Shown piece by piece: positions 1 through 6,667 of a stretch of DNA of 19,513 bases. The stretch lies in NCBI GenBank assembly GCA_021820645.1, contig JAKADJ010000011.1, forward strand, positions 1-19,513, written 5' to 3'. The stretch is from Bacillota bacterium (lineage in GTDB: Bacteria > Bacillota_E > Sulfobacillia > Sulfobacillales > Sulfobacillaceae). Below the pieces are notes generated by a model. The model was given only the letters and a program-made list of their open reading frames with translations, was not told the origin of the DNA and searched no databases. Every line of letters begins with the position of its first letter. The first letter of the stretch is position 1. The position numbers and the translations under genes were made by a program.

Positions 1-48
1 TGGGTGTGAATGAACCGCCACTAGAACCCTAACTCAAGAGAACGTCAG

Positions 49-80
49 GAGGCCCCGGCCATAAAGCCCGGGGCCTCTTT
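49..80 (+). terminator. rho-independent terminator of an upstream gene outside the window
   Basis: A perfect 10-bp GC-rich stem pairs 49-58 with 68-77 around a 9-base loop (59-67) and is followed by a short T run (78-80). The T run lies on the + strand side, so it most likely ends a + strand gene located left of the window. No coding frame running into it can be judged in only 48 bases. Confidence 0.75.
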
Positions 81-313
81 GAATACGCGCGCCGACAAAT
101 TTTCCCAGGCCAGACCCGATGTCCCTGGCGTCCGAATCGTCTGGCAGGGTACCAGCCCGCGGTAATGGCCTCTACCACGCGCCATGGTCGAGAGTTAGGG
201 AACCGAACGATGAACTACGTCAATCCGAAAGGAGTTTACACGGCAGATGTCGAAGCCTTGAGATAGCAATAGAGGTACCGACGATCCCGGTATAAGAATG
301 GAGAGAACACGCG
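81..313 (+). other. non-coding leader with group II intron-like domain I blocks (possible remnant)
   Basis: No gene is seen between the terminator and the aminotransferase start. The stretch from about 150 to 305 is rich in local pairings: 109-115 with 139-145 (7 bp), an atggc/gccat hairpin near 165-185, and 276-280 with 288-292. Its ordered blocks (GGGAACCG-ACGATGAA, CCGAAAGGAG, ACACGG, GTCGAAGCC, AGATAGCAATAG, then a hairpin just before an ORF) recall, from memory, domain I to early domain IV of bacterial group II introns of the kind found in Clostridia. No reverse transcriptase and no domain V/VI are present, so it could only be a fragment. A structured 5' leader of another kind is the alternative. 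This call is an inference; only a covariance-model search would settle it. Confidence 0.4.
300..305 (+). promoter_or_regulatory. ribosome binding site of the aminotransferase-like gene
   Basis: GGAGAG sits 8 bases before the ATG at 314. It lies at the very end of the intron-like leader, so if that reading is right the gene takes its translation signal from intron-derived sequence. Confidence 0.6.
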
Positions 314-1552
314 ATGAAAGACCTATCATTTTGCCGACAACAGTTCCCGAGCCTACAGCGCACCGGTGAAGACGGAAAACCCCTCGTCTTTTTAGATGGC
401 CCTGGTGGCAGTCAGGTCCCCTACCCCGTCATCAACGCCATTTCTGAATATTATAGGCACCACAACGCAAACACGCACGGCCACTTCATCACAAGCCGCG
501 AGTCGGACAGGATCGTGGATAAAGCCCGACTCGATGTGAAAGCGTTGTTAGGTGCATCGGAAACGAGTTCGGTGTCGTTTGGCCAGAATATGACCACTCT
601 GAACTTCATGCTCAGTCAAGCTCTTGGGTCCTATTTTCGCTCCGGTGACGAAATAATTGTCACGGATCTGGACCACGACTCTAATATCTCACCCTGGCTA
701 AGGCTCGCCGAACGGGGCATCGTGGTGCGTCACGCCCCGATTACCGACGAAGCTACGCTTGACCTCGATGCGTTTAAGAAGCTTCTGTCCAAAAAGACCC
801 GCCTCGTGGCCATCGGCTGGGCATCCAACGCCGTAGGTACAGTGAACCCTCTCGCCACGATTCGCGAGTGGACGAGACAAGTGGGAAGTCTAATGCTAGT
901 CGACGCGGTCCATTGGGCCCCTCATGGACCCATCGACGTCGCGGACCTCCAACCGGACTTCTTGCTCTGCTCCGCTTACAAGTTTTTTGGGCCGCATATC
1001 GGCATCCTGTACGCGGCCCCCAGTCTCTTGGACAAAATCCCGACCTTACGTGTTCGCCCTCAATTATCGACCGGTCCAGAAAAAATAGAGACGGGTACTC
1101 TAAATCACGCGGCACTCGCTGGGGTCTCGGCGGCCATTAATTTTATCGCGGCACTAGAAACCGACCGTCACCAAACCTACACCGACCAGATTCATCATGC
1201 CATGGCTGCCGTTTATTCCTATGAGCACCACTTAGCCGGATTGCTCTACGAGGGGTTGTTGCACATGCCTCACACCACGCTTTATGGCCCGCCGGTAACC
1301 CAGTCGCAACGAACCCCTACAGTGTCCTTCACAATCGACGGCGCTCAATCCAGTCATGTCGCTCAAGAATTAGCAAAAAAAGGCATATTAGTATGGGATG
1401 GTGATTTCTACGCCATGACATTAATTGACCGCCTGGGGATACGGGAACAAGGAGGCCTAGTTAGGTTAGGCTTAGCGCCCTATACCACGACCGACGAGAT
1501 CTACCGAACCCTCGATGCCATCCGTGAGGTCGAGGTGACTCTGCATGGCTAA
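314..1552 (+). CDS. class V aminotransferase-fold PLP enzyme (cysteine desulfurase-like, VC1184-type)
   Basis: A 412-residue protein with the full class V aminotransferase fold. Visible features are FLDGPGGSQVP at the N-terminus (27-37), the cofactor-stacking His in DLDHDSN (H121), the PLP-nitrogen Asp in LVDAVHW (D197) and the Schiff-base Lys in SAYKFFGPH (K223). The C-terminal WDGDFYA and VRLGL blocks match the family named cysteine desulfurase family protein, VC1184 subfamily. The catalytic Cys loop of true NifS/SufS desulfurases (HHC-type) is absent; this region reads ILVWDGDFYAMTL, and the only cysteines are C7 and C219. It is therefore probably not a desulfurase but an aminotransferase, lyase or epimerase with unknown substrate. 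It is the first gene of a coupled operon: its last 8 bases overlap the SDR start. GGAGAG at 300 supports this ATG. Confidence 0.88.
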   Translation: MKDLSFCRQQFPSLQRTGEDGKPLVFLDGPGGSQVPYPVINAISEYYRHHNANTHGHFITSRESDRIVDKARLDVKALLGASETSSVSFGQNMTTLNFMLSQALGSYFRSGDEIIVTDLDHDSNISPWLRLAERGIVVRHAPITDEATLDLDAFKKLLSKKTRLVAIGWASNAVGTVNPLATIREWTRQVGSLMLVDAVHWAPHGPIDVADLQPDFLLCSAYKFFGPHIGILYAAPSLLDKIPTLRVRPQLSTGPEKIETGTLNHAALAGVSAAINFIAALETDRHQTYTDQIHHAMAAVYSYEHHLAGLLYEGLLHMPHTTLYGPPVTQSQRTPTVSFTIDGAQSSHVAQELAKKGILVWDGDFYAMTLIDRLGIREQGGLVRLGLAPYTTTDEIYRTLDAIREVEVTLHG

Positions 1553-2342
1553 AACCCCTCCACTGGCACTGATCACCGGGGGAACATCCGGCATCGGGCT
1601 CGCGATCGCCCACCGCCTTGCCCAGGACGGTTACCATCTTATTGTGACCGGTCGAGACGCAACGCGTGGCCAAGAGGTTGCCGTCACCATAGCACGTGAA
1701 ACCGGGAATATCACGCGATTTGTTGCATTACCGAGCGACGAGTGGTCGGCCTATGATCGCCTCATCGCCGCCGTTGGTTCAGCGTCCATTGACACCGTAG
1801 TGATCTCGGCGGCTGAAGGAATTCAAGCCCATATGGTAGATACGACCCGAGATGATTTTGAACGCCTGTTACGGATCAACGTGTTAGCACCCCAGTACTT
1901 GACACAACGTCTGCTGCCGCATTTTAGCAAACCTGCATCGGTGACGTTGATCTCTTCCGACGTTGCGATCCAAGGAGAACAGGCCCTGGGCGCATATTCG
2001 GTGACGAAGGCTGCACTAAACATGCTAGGCCGAATGCTGGCCCTGGATTTAGCACCGCTTGACGTGCGAGTCAACGTGGTGTGCCCAGGTGATACCGTAC
2101 CCGGGATGCGCTATCTATTACGCCCCAACGAGACTAGCCGGTCTGACCAGGATATGCTCAGCTGGCCCATCCCGCCACGGGGCCGCCTCGGTTCCGCCGA
2201 TGATACCGCCGAACTTGTAGCCTTCTTAGCATCGCCCAAAGCGGACTTCATAGTTGGGGCTGTCATGCTCGTTGACGGCGGTTCCCGCGCAGGGCGGCCC
2301 GATGGCCATTCATCCCCATCGAGAGGAGACTCTTGTGTCTAA
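1545..2342 (+). CDS. short-chain dehydrogenase/reductase (SDR)
   Basis: A 265-residue classical SDR. The Rossmann dinucleotide motif TGGTSGIG is at 11-18, followed by the structural Asn in RINVLAP (N112), the catalytic Ser in ISS (137-138) and the YSVTK pair (Y151, K155). The downstream PG motif (CPGDTVPGM) and the MLVDGG C-terminal strand are also typical. The usual NNAG strand-4 motif reads ISAAEG, a divergence. Substrate and NAD/NADP preference cannot be read reliably. The start overlaps the previous gene by 8 nucleotides (ATGGCTAA), which implies translational coupling. The tail after about residue 247 (GRPDG to CV) is beyond the SDR core and overlaps the start of the next gene. Confidence 0.9.
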   Translation: MAKTPPLALITGGTSGIGLAIAHRLAQDGYHLIVTGRDATRGQEVAVTIARETGNITRFVALPSDEWSAYDRLIAAVGSASIDTVVISAAEGIQAHMVDTTRDDFERLLRINVLAPQYLTQRLLPHFSKPASVTLISSDVAIQGEQALGAYSVTKAALNMLGRMLALDLAPLDVRVNVVCPGDTVPGMRYLLRPNETSRSDQDMLSWPIPPRGRLGSADDTAELVAFLASPKADFIVGAVMLVDGGSRAGRPDGHSSPSRGDSCV

Positions 2343-2913
2343 AGATCATAGTGAAACTACCGAACCCCAGCACGCGCCGGATGCATTCGAATCGCACGAG
2401 ATGCCTTCCGTGATTTGGTCGCACCCCGCCTTTAGACTTTTCGTCAATTCCGTTGTGGCGGTGTCAACCAGGGCCGTAGACACCGTCAACGCCATGAGCG
2501 CCGAGTGGTGCACCCCGGTATCCATTGACCCGGTGCTGTTAGGGGTCTTGGTGGGCCACACCCGGTGGACTCATGCCCTAATCGGCGAAAGCTCTCAGGT
2601 AGGCCTCAGTTTACTCGCGGAGGACCAAGCAACAATTGCACACGATCTCGGTGACTCATCGGGACGTAGCAACGATAAGCTCGGTGCGAATGGTCCAGCC
2701 TGGTTTTCCGGACCAATATTGGGATTGCCCCTGATCGAAGGGGCGGCCGCTCACTTTGAGTGTCATGTGGTAGCGGTGCATACAGTCGGCGACCACGATC
2801 TCATTATCGGATCCCCGGTATGGAGCGCAACAACCATACTCGCGAAACCGCTGGTATACCACCGGGGCCATTATTATCAGTTGCCTGAACCTTTACGGAA
2901 ACCCGAATCCTGA
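2335..2913 (+). CDS. flavin reductase-like FMN-binding split-barrel protein
   Basis: A 192-residue protein read from GTG 2335. AGGAGA at 2324-2329 precedes this GTG by 5 bases, so it is preferred to the ATG at 2254 in the same frame, which would lie deep inside the SDR gene. The flavin reductase-like domain covers roughly 28-185: VNAMSAEWCTPVSIDP (51-66) fits the FMN phosphate-binding loop, GDHDLIIG (152-159) fits the GDH motif, and PLVYHRGHYYQL (172-183) is the usual C-terminal strand. Such proteins reduce free flavin with NAD(P)H or act as flavin-dependent oxidoreductases in the cytoplasm. It overlaps the SDR gene by 8 nucleotides (GTGTCTAA), the same geometry as the upstream junction. It may supply reduced flavin to, or act on a product of, the two upstream enzymes; that is inference. 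Confidence 0.8.
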   Translation: MSKDHSETTEPQHAPDAFESHEMPSVIWSHPAFRLFVNSVVAVSTRAVDTVNAMSAEWCTPVSIDPVLLGVLVGHTRWTHALIGESSQVGLSLLAEDQATIAHDLGDSSGRSNDKLGANGPAWFSGPILGLPLIEGAAAHFECHVVAVHTVGDHDLIIGSPVWSATTILAKPLVYHRGHYYQLPEPLRKPES

Positions 2914-3227
2914 CGAGGATAGAGCTCGTGGAAATCCACGGCACGCAGCACAAAAGGCATCCACCACACCGTAGCGCCGTCCTTCTGCGCCCAACGCCGC
3001 TCTATGCGAGATAAGGCTTGTGCGTTATAGTCAGGCGCCTGTGGTACCGTAGCCAACGCATCGGCGGTAACTATCCGCCCGCCGCCCTTGGAGTGCGGCA
3101 ATGGCACCGAGATGCCGCGTAAAACCGGCATGGCGACTGCCTGGGGCCTCGACCCACCCCAAGCCACCACGCCGAGTACGCCGAGACCTACAGTGATTCC
3201 CCAGACCTGCTTTCTTGGTCGTACCAT
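2877..3227 (-). CDS. small hypothetical secreted or membrane-anchored protein
   Basis: Read from ATG 3227, with AGGAGG (complement of 3233-3238) 5 bases upstream, giving 116 residues. The N-terminus (MVRPRKQ, then a hydrophobic stretch at about 9-24 and AVA at 30-32) looks like a signal peptide or membrane anchor with a possible signal peptidase I site. The mature part has no domain I recognise; it contains a WWMPFVL segment (88-94) and a charged C-terminus. The gene starts just downstream of the citrate synthase terminator, on the same strand. Its 3' end overlaps the convergent flavin reductase gene by 37 nucleotides. The strong ribosome binding site and the plausible export signal argue that it is real despite the overlap. 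Confidence 0.55.
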   Translation of the reverse strand: MVRPRKQVWGITVGLGVLGVVAWGGSRPQAVAMPVLRGISVPLPHSKGGGRIVTADALATVPQAPDYNAQALSRIERRWAQKDGATVWWMPFVLRAVDFHELYPRQDSGFRKGSGN

Positions 3228-3263
3228 GGCACCCTCCTGGAAGCAGTGTACCAAAGTCTCTGA

Positions 3264-3311
3264 CAACACAAAACGGGTCCATCCACTTAACCATAGCGGA
3301 TCGACCCGTTT
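3264..3311 (-). terminator. rho-independent terminator of citrate synthase
   Basis: On the minus strand, 3303-3311 pairs with 3271-3279 (9 bp). After a single C-C mismatch the helix continues with 4 more pairs (3298-3301 with 3281-3284) around a 13-base loop. The minus-strand RNA then runs into a U-rich tail (TTTTGTGTTG, below 3274). It lies 16 bases past the citrate synthase stop codon. Confidence 0.8.
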
Positions 3312-3327
3312 CCATGGGACGCAAAGC

Positions 3328-4455
3328 TTAACGCGTCGCCAACGGTTTAAAGCTCCGATGGGTAGGACCTGTATATTCCGCCCGCGGACGAATAATTCGG
3401 TTATTGCTGTACTGCTCTAAGACATGTGCCGTCCATCCCGAGATTCGCGACATGGCGAAGACCGGAGTGAAAATTTCGATGGGAATACCCATCAGCGCAT
3501 AAACCGACCCCGAATAAAAATCTACATTGGGATAGAGTTCCTTGTTTGCGTGAATCGCCGCCTCAATCTCACGAAGCATGTTGTACCACTTAAGGCTGCC
3601 AGATTCTTCGCCTAATTGTTTAGAAAATCGCCGAAGAATAGTCGCACGCGGATCCTCAGTGCGGTACACTCTGTGCCCAAACCCCATAATCTTCTTATGG
3701 TTAGCAAGCGCATCTTCCACCCATGACTTGGCGTTAGATTCGCTGCCGATTTCTTCGAGCATATGCATCACGGCTTCGTTGGCGCCGCCGTGCAGGGGTC
3801 CTTTTAAGGTGCCGATCGCTGAAGTAATGGCCGAATAAATATCGGTGAGGGTGGCGGCAGTCACGCGAGCCGCAAACGTCGAAGCATTTAGTTCATGGTC
3901 CGCATGAAGTACCAACGCTGTGTTAAAAATGTGCCCGTGAGAGGCTGGGGCTTCTTTTCCATGTAGCATATACAAAAAATTTTCGGCCAACGGCAACTTC
4001 GGATTCGGTGCCACCAGATCTTGGCCCCGGTGGTGCCGCTCAAAATATGCCACCATTGTCGGTATTTGAGCGACTAATCTCACGGCTTTACGGTAATTAG
4101 CGTCAGTCGACATGTCCGCCCCATCGGGGTCGTAAATACCGGCTAAACTTACCGCGGTACGAAGCGCGTCCATAGGCAAGGTATCCACTGGCAGTCCATT
4201 CAACATTTTCTTGACCGGTTCAGCCAGCTCACGATTATCCGCCAGCAACGCAGCAAACTGGGAGTATTCAAGTTGGTTCGGTAAATCTCCGTGCCATAAA
4301 AGATAGACCACTTCTTCGAAACTCGTCTGCTCGGCTAGATCTACCACGTTGTACCCGCGATAGACAAGTCGGCCTTCTTTGCCATCGATAAAGCAAATGT
4401 CTGAAGTCCCGGCGACCACGTCCTCCAGACCTGCCTTGTAATCAGTTCCCGGCAT
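3328..4455 (-). CDS. gltA: citrate synthase
   Basis: A 375-residue protein of the short Gram-positive/archaeal type of citrate synthase (dimeric, without the N-terminal extension of the enterobacterial enzyme). It condenses acetyl-CoA and oxaloacetate at entry to the TCA cycle, in the cytoplasm. The catalytic triad is visible: H222 in GPLHGGANE, H261 in MGFGHRVY and D312 in YPNVDFYSG. H187 lies in the LHADHELNAS motif and R337 in MSRISGW. The start is supported by GGAGGAGG (complement of 4465-4472), 9 bases upstream of the ATG. A terminator follows directly. The gene upstream on the same strand is a small unknown protein 172 bases away, so it could have its own promoter; I see no convincing -35/-10 pair there. 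Some family members are 2-methylcitrate synthases, which sequence reading alone does not exclude. Confidence 0.95.
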   Translation of the reverse strand: MPGTDYKAGLEDVVAGTSDICFIDGKEGRLVYRGYNVVDLAEQTSFEEVVYLLWHGDLPNQLEYSQFAALLADNRELAEPVKKMLNGLPVDTLPMDALRTAVSLAGIYDPDGADMSTDANYRKAVRLVAQIPTMVAYFERHHRGQDLVAPNPKLPLAENFLYMLHGKEAPASHGHIFNTALVLHADHELNASTFAARVTAATLTDIYSAITSAIGTLKGPLHGGANEAVMHMLEEIGSESNAKSWVEDALANHKKIMGFGHRVYRTEDPRATILRRFSKQLGEESGSLKWYNMLREIEAAIHANKELYPNVDFYSGSVYALMGIPIEIFTPVFAMSRISGWTAHVLEQYSNNRIIRPRAEYTGPTHRSFKPLATR

Positions 4456-4627
4456 TGAATCAGGCCTCCTCCATATCTTGTCCTTGTTCTAAAAACCTTT
4501 TCAGGGCATTAATTTTTGCGCCCCACAAGTAAATTGTACTCCGTTCTTAGCATGACGGATCCCTTGAATTTGATTCCTTAATAAAGGCGCAATTTTGGAA
4601 CAATACTCAACACGATGCAAAACGTTG

Positions 4628-4894
4628 TCAATCCTCGATTTTCCACAGCCATTCGCCATCAATTTGCATGCCCGTGGGCGGCAATGACCCGCGTCGCATA
4701 TGTTGAGTAACCTCGTGGCAGACGTACGGTCCTACTACCTCTTTTTGTTGGTCCAAGGACCAGCCATCAGGAGCTCGCGGTACGTCAACGATCCGCACGC
4801 TATATCGCTCTTTATGGTAAACTCCTTCAAACACTCGAAGATCAACCCGCCATGCCTCTTCCCCTGGTTCTATCGTCAATACTTCTATGGCCAT
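4628..4894 (-). CDS. small hypothetical protein
   Basis: An 88-residue soluble protein that I do not recognise. It starts at an ATG with AAGGAG (complement of 4903-4908) 8 bases upstream, which is good evidence of translation. It is moderately acidic, with no signal peptide or membrane segment and one cysteine (in PYVCHEVTQ). The C-terminal half has QIDGEWLWKIED, suggesting a small beta-rich domain. It lies between tetR and citrate synthase on the same strand, 127 bases from the former and 172 bases from the latter. The 127-base gap upstream contains two short 5-bp hairpins but no clear terminator. The genes may be cotranscribed. Confidence 0.65.
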   Translation of the reverse strand: MAIEVLTIEPGEEAWRVDLRVFEGVYHKERYSVRIVDVPRAPDGWSLDQQKEVVGPYVCHEVTQHMRRGSLPPTGMQIDGEWLWKIED

Positions 4895-5021
4895 CTCTAC
4901 GACTCCTTCTGTCCAGCTTGTTGGTTCCCGTCTTGACCATCGGCAGGCAGAAGCCTATTTGCCTGATGAGGATGTTCAGGGGTGTGAGTGTCAACGTCAA
5001 GCATTTTTCAACCCACTCCCA

Positions 5022-5627
5022 CTACTTACCGTCTTGATCTTGATTCCTATAGCGTAATTGCGTCAAGCCCCATCCCACCCAAAAGATCCTCTCGATTTCT
5101 TCAAAAGCCTCGGCTAATTCTTGGTCCGACTGATCGGACCGCACCCATACACCGACCACCTCGGCCAGCGCCCCCACGCAGGCATGACCTCCAATACGGG
5201 CTTGGTTGGCCGACAAGCCACACTCGCGTAAGTCGTCGACAATAAACTGTGCGAAGGCATCACGCACCCGCCACAATCGCTCCTCAAACAGAGCGTTAGC
5301 CCCCGCTGCCCTCACCAAAACCACCGACGTCAATTCCGTGTCTCGGGAGAGCCCTTCCACGACCGCCCAAAAGGATCTTCCTAACTTTTCCGCAGGAGAC
5401 TCGGCGTGGCGTCGGGCCGTGAGAATCTTCTCCATGATATTGCCATAAAGTTTGTCCATCAACGCCAGAAAACAGTCTTCTTTACTGGCAAAATACAGGT
5501 AGAAGGTTCCGGTAGCACAGTTGGCGGACTCGACAATCGCACGAATCGTCGCTTGGTGGTATCCATGTTGACTAAATACCCGCTGTGCCGCCTGCAAAAG
5601 TTCTCCTCGTCGTGGATTCTCCTCCAC
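5022..5627 (-). CDS. TetR/AcrR-family transcriptional regulator
   Basis: A 201-residue repressor-like protein. The N-terminal helix-turn-helix domain (about 6-52) shows the family pattern LLQAAQRVFSQHGYHQATI, then the recognition helix region CATGTFYLYFASKEDCF. The rest is the variable helical ligand-binding domain, whose effector cannot be predicted. The start used is GTG 5627; the nearby ribosome binding site is weak (GGGGAA). It is divergent from the NUDIX gene: the two start codons are 66 bases apart and the NUDIX promoter lies between them. This is the usual arrangement for a TetR protein that represses itself and its neighbour, although the target here is unproven. Confidence 0.9.
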   Translation of the reverse strand: MEENPRRGELLQAAQRVFSQHGYHQATIRAIVESANCATGTFYLYFASKEDCFLALMDKLYGNIMEKILTARRHAESPAEKLGRSFWAVVEGLSRDTELTSVVLVRAAGANALFEERLWRVRDAFAQFIVDDLRECGLSANQARIGGHACVGALAEVVGVWVRSDQSDQELAEAFEEIERIFWVGWGLTQLRYRNQDQDGK

Positions 5628-5656
5628 ACCGGTTTCCCCTTCCCCGTCCAGCTTGC

Positions 5657-5662
5657 TATAAT
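5657..5662 (+). promoter_or_regulatory. -10 box of the NUDIX gene promoter
   Basis: A perfect TATAAT preceded by TG at one base distance (TTGCTATAAT), which makes an extended -10. No good -35 hexamer is present at 17-18 bases (only TTTCCC). It lies 32 bases before the TTG start and close to the tetR start, so a regulator bound here could affect both genes. Confidence 0.6.
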
Positions 5663-5680
5663 AGAATTACAATTTATCAG

Positions 5681-5685
5681 AGGAG
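5681..5685 (+). promoter_or_regulatory. ribosome binding site that fixes the NUDIX start at TTG 5694
   Basis: AGGAG sits 8 bases before TTG 5694. The reading frame is open far upstream, but that part would overlap tetR and has no ribosome binding site. Confidence 0.7.
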
Positions 5686-5693
5686 CCCTCAAT

Positions 5694-6236
5694 TTGCTAA
5701 GAAACCGAATCCGTCGAGTCCCTGTAACCATCCGCGGAACCCATTATATTCACGAGTACTTGGTATTGCCAGATGTATGCGCTGTCATCGCCGAAACCGA
5801 CCAAGGTGTCGTGTTGGTCGAACAGTTTAGACCTGCGCTCGGTCGTCGCATGTTAGAACTACCCGCCGGAAGATTGAGACGCGGTGAAGATCCGGTTGAA
5901 GGAGCCCGACGGGAACTCCAAGAAGAAACCGGGTATCAAGCTGGCGATATGCGTCTATTGTCCCGTTTTTACCCGTCGGTGGGGCTCTCGCGACACAAAG
6001 TGCACCTATATTATACGGTAAATCCGCAATTGGGCGAGACAAACTGGGACCCCACGGAGGAAATTGAGGTAAAAATGGTCCCTGTGGACGAAGTTCCTCA
6101 TTTGTTAGTGGAGGGGCGGGCAGCAGATGCCAAGACCCACTTAGGCCTGGTCTATTTTCTAAACGCACGTGGCTGGATTCTGCAGCGTGGTCGTTGGCGT
6201 CCAGTAACGAGCCCTGCGATTTCAAACCAGACCTAG
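5694..6236 (+). CDS. NUDIX hydrolase, ADP-ribose pyrophosphatase-like
   Basis: A 180-residue protein starting at TTG 5694, as fixed by the AGGAG at 5681 and the TATAAT at 5657. It carries a perfect Nudix box at 59-81 (G-x5-E-x7-REL-QEETGY), preceded by the VEQFRPALGRRMLELPAG block typical of NudF-type ADP-ribose pyrophosphatases. Length also matches that group. The predicted reaction is hydrolysis of ADP-ribose to AMP and ribose 5-phosphate, Mg-dependent, in the cytoplasm. The residues after the box (FYPSVGLSRHK) resemble the substrate-selecting loop of ADP-ribose enzymes, with V where many have P. The stop codon lies inside a terminator hairpin, so the gene is probably monocistronic. Divergent tetR may regulate it. 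Confidence 0.9.
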   Translation: MLRNRIRRVPVTIRGTHYIHEYLVLPDVCAVIAETDQGVVLVEQFRPALGRRMLELPAGRLRRGEDPVEGARRELQEETGYQAGDMRLLSRFYPSVGLSRHKVHLYYTVNPQLGETNWDPTEEIEVKMVPVDEVPHLLVEGRAADAKTHLGLVYFLNARGWILQRGRWRPVTSPAISNQT

Positions 6237-6253
6237 TCGCAGGGTTTAGTTTT
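6211..6253 (+). terminator. rho-independent terminator overlapping the NUDIX stop codon
   Basis: An 8-bp perfect stem (6212-6219 with 6237-6244), extendable by a G-T pair, is followed by TTTAGTTTT (6245-6253). The stop codon (6234-6236) is in the loop just before the second arm. The loop is long (17 bases). Confidence 0.7.
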
Positions 6254-6379
6254 GCGATAATATAACAGAAGACACAACGAATTGAAGAATGGCAGGATGC
6301 TACCCTAATTTTCATTGTGCGTACTATGGCATCGCATGAGCAGTCCTTTTATAGTGGTCTTATGAAGGGGTGGAAGAGA

Positions 6380-6628
6380 ATGACCTGCGAACACTGTGGC
6401 AAGTTCGTAGAACCCAGCGGCGATGCGTGCCCGGCATGTGGCGTCCAATTGCGGGCGTCCCGACATAATCCGACCTCTGGAAAAGTCGTGCCCTTTCGGC
6501 CTCGGCCGAAGACTGCTAAGAAAAAGACCGGCGTAGTCCCTGGTCGGCACTACAACCACACCTTGTGGTGGATGATGGCAATCGTCGCCATAGCGATTCT
6601 CATCCCGTATTTATGGTCGTTCCGTTAG
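6380..6628 (+). CDS. zinc-ribbon protein with C-terminal membrane anchor
   Basis: An 82-residue protein read from ATG 6380, with GGGTGG about 6 bases upstream; an in-frame ATG at 6317 would add 21 residues without a ribosome binding site. The N-terminus is a four-cysteine zinc ribbon (C3, C6, C17, C20 in CEHCG and CPACG). A basic linker (about 40-50, KTAKKK) follows, then one hydrophobic segment (about 61-79) near the C-terminus with only FR after it. The ribbon would face the cytoplasm if the basic linker stays inside. Many Firmicutes carry such short zinc-ribbon tail-anchored proteins of unknown function. The 143-base gap upstream contains the NUDIX terminator; I see no clear promoter. Confidence 0.7.
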   Translation: MTCEHCGKFVEPSGDACPACGVQLRASRHNPTSGKVVPFRPRPKTAKKKTGVVPGRHYNHTLWWMMAIVAIAILIPYLWSFR

Positions 6629-6633
6629 ACCCC

Positions 6634-6662
6634 GGGTCCGCCCTGAGAATAGGTGCGAACCC
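6634..6662. terminator. possible intergenic hairpin between convergent genes
   Basis: An 8-bp stem with one G-T pair (6634-6641 with 6655-6662) has an inner 3-bp extension. It lies between the stop codons of the zinc-ribbon gene and spoVR. Neither strand has a T run after it, so termination activity is uncertain. Confidence 0.3.
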
Positions 6663-6667
6663 TCCAA

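Noticed and set aside
140..175. Possible FMN riboswitch or T-box core near GGCAGGGTACCAGCCCGCGG
   Set aside because: Only a few short words match; the FMN element's paired signature and the T-box TGGNACCGCG bulge are not present in order, and there is no terminator/antiterminator pair before 314.
3088..3420. Open frame on the + strand, antisense to the small secreted protein and the citrate synthase end
   Set aside because: It crosses a good minus-strand terminator and the citrate synthase 3' end, lacks a ribosome binding site and has shadow-like composition.
5406..5693. A 96-residue N-terminal extension of the NUDIX protein
   Set aside because: It overlaps tetR in antisense, lies upstream of the TATAAT promoter, and the AGGAG at 5681 fits the TTG start at 5694.
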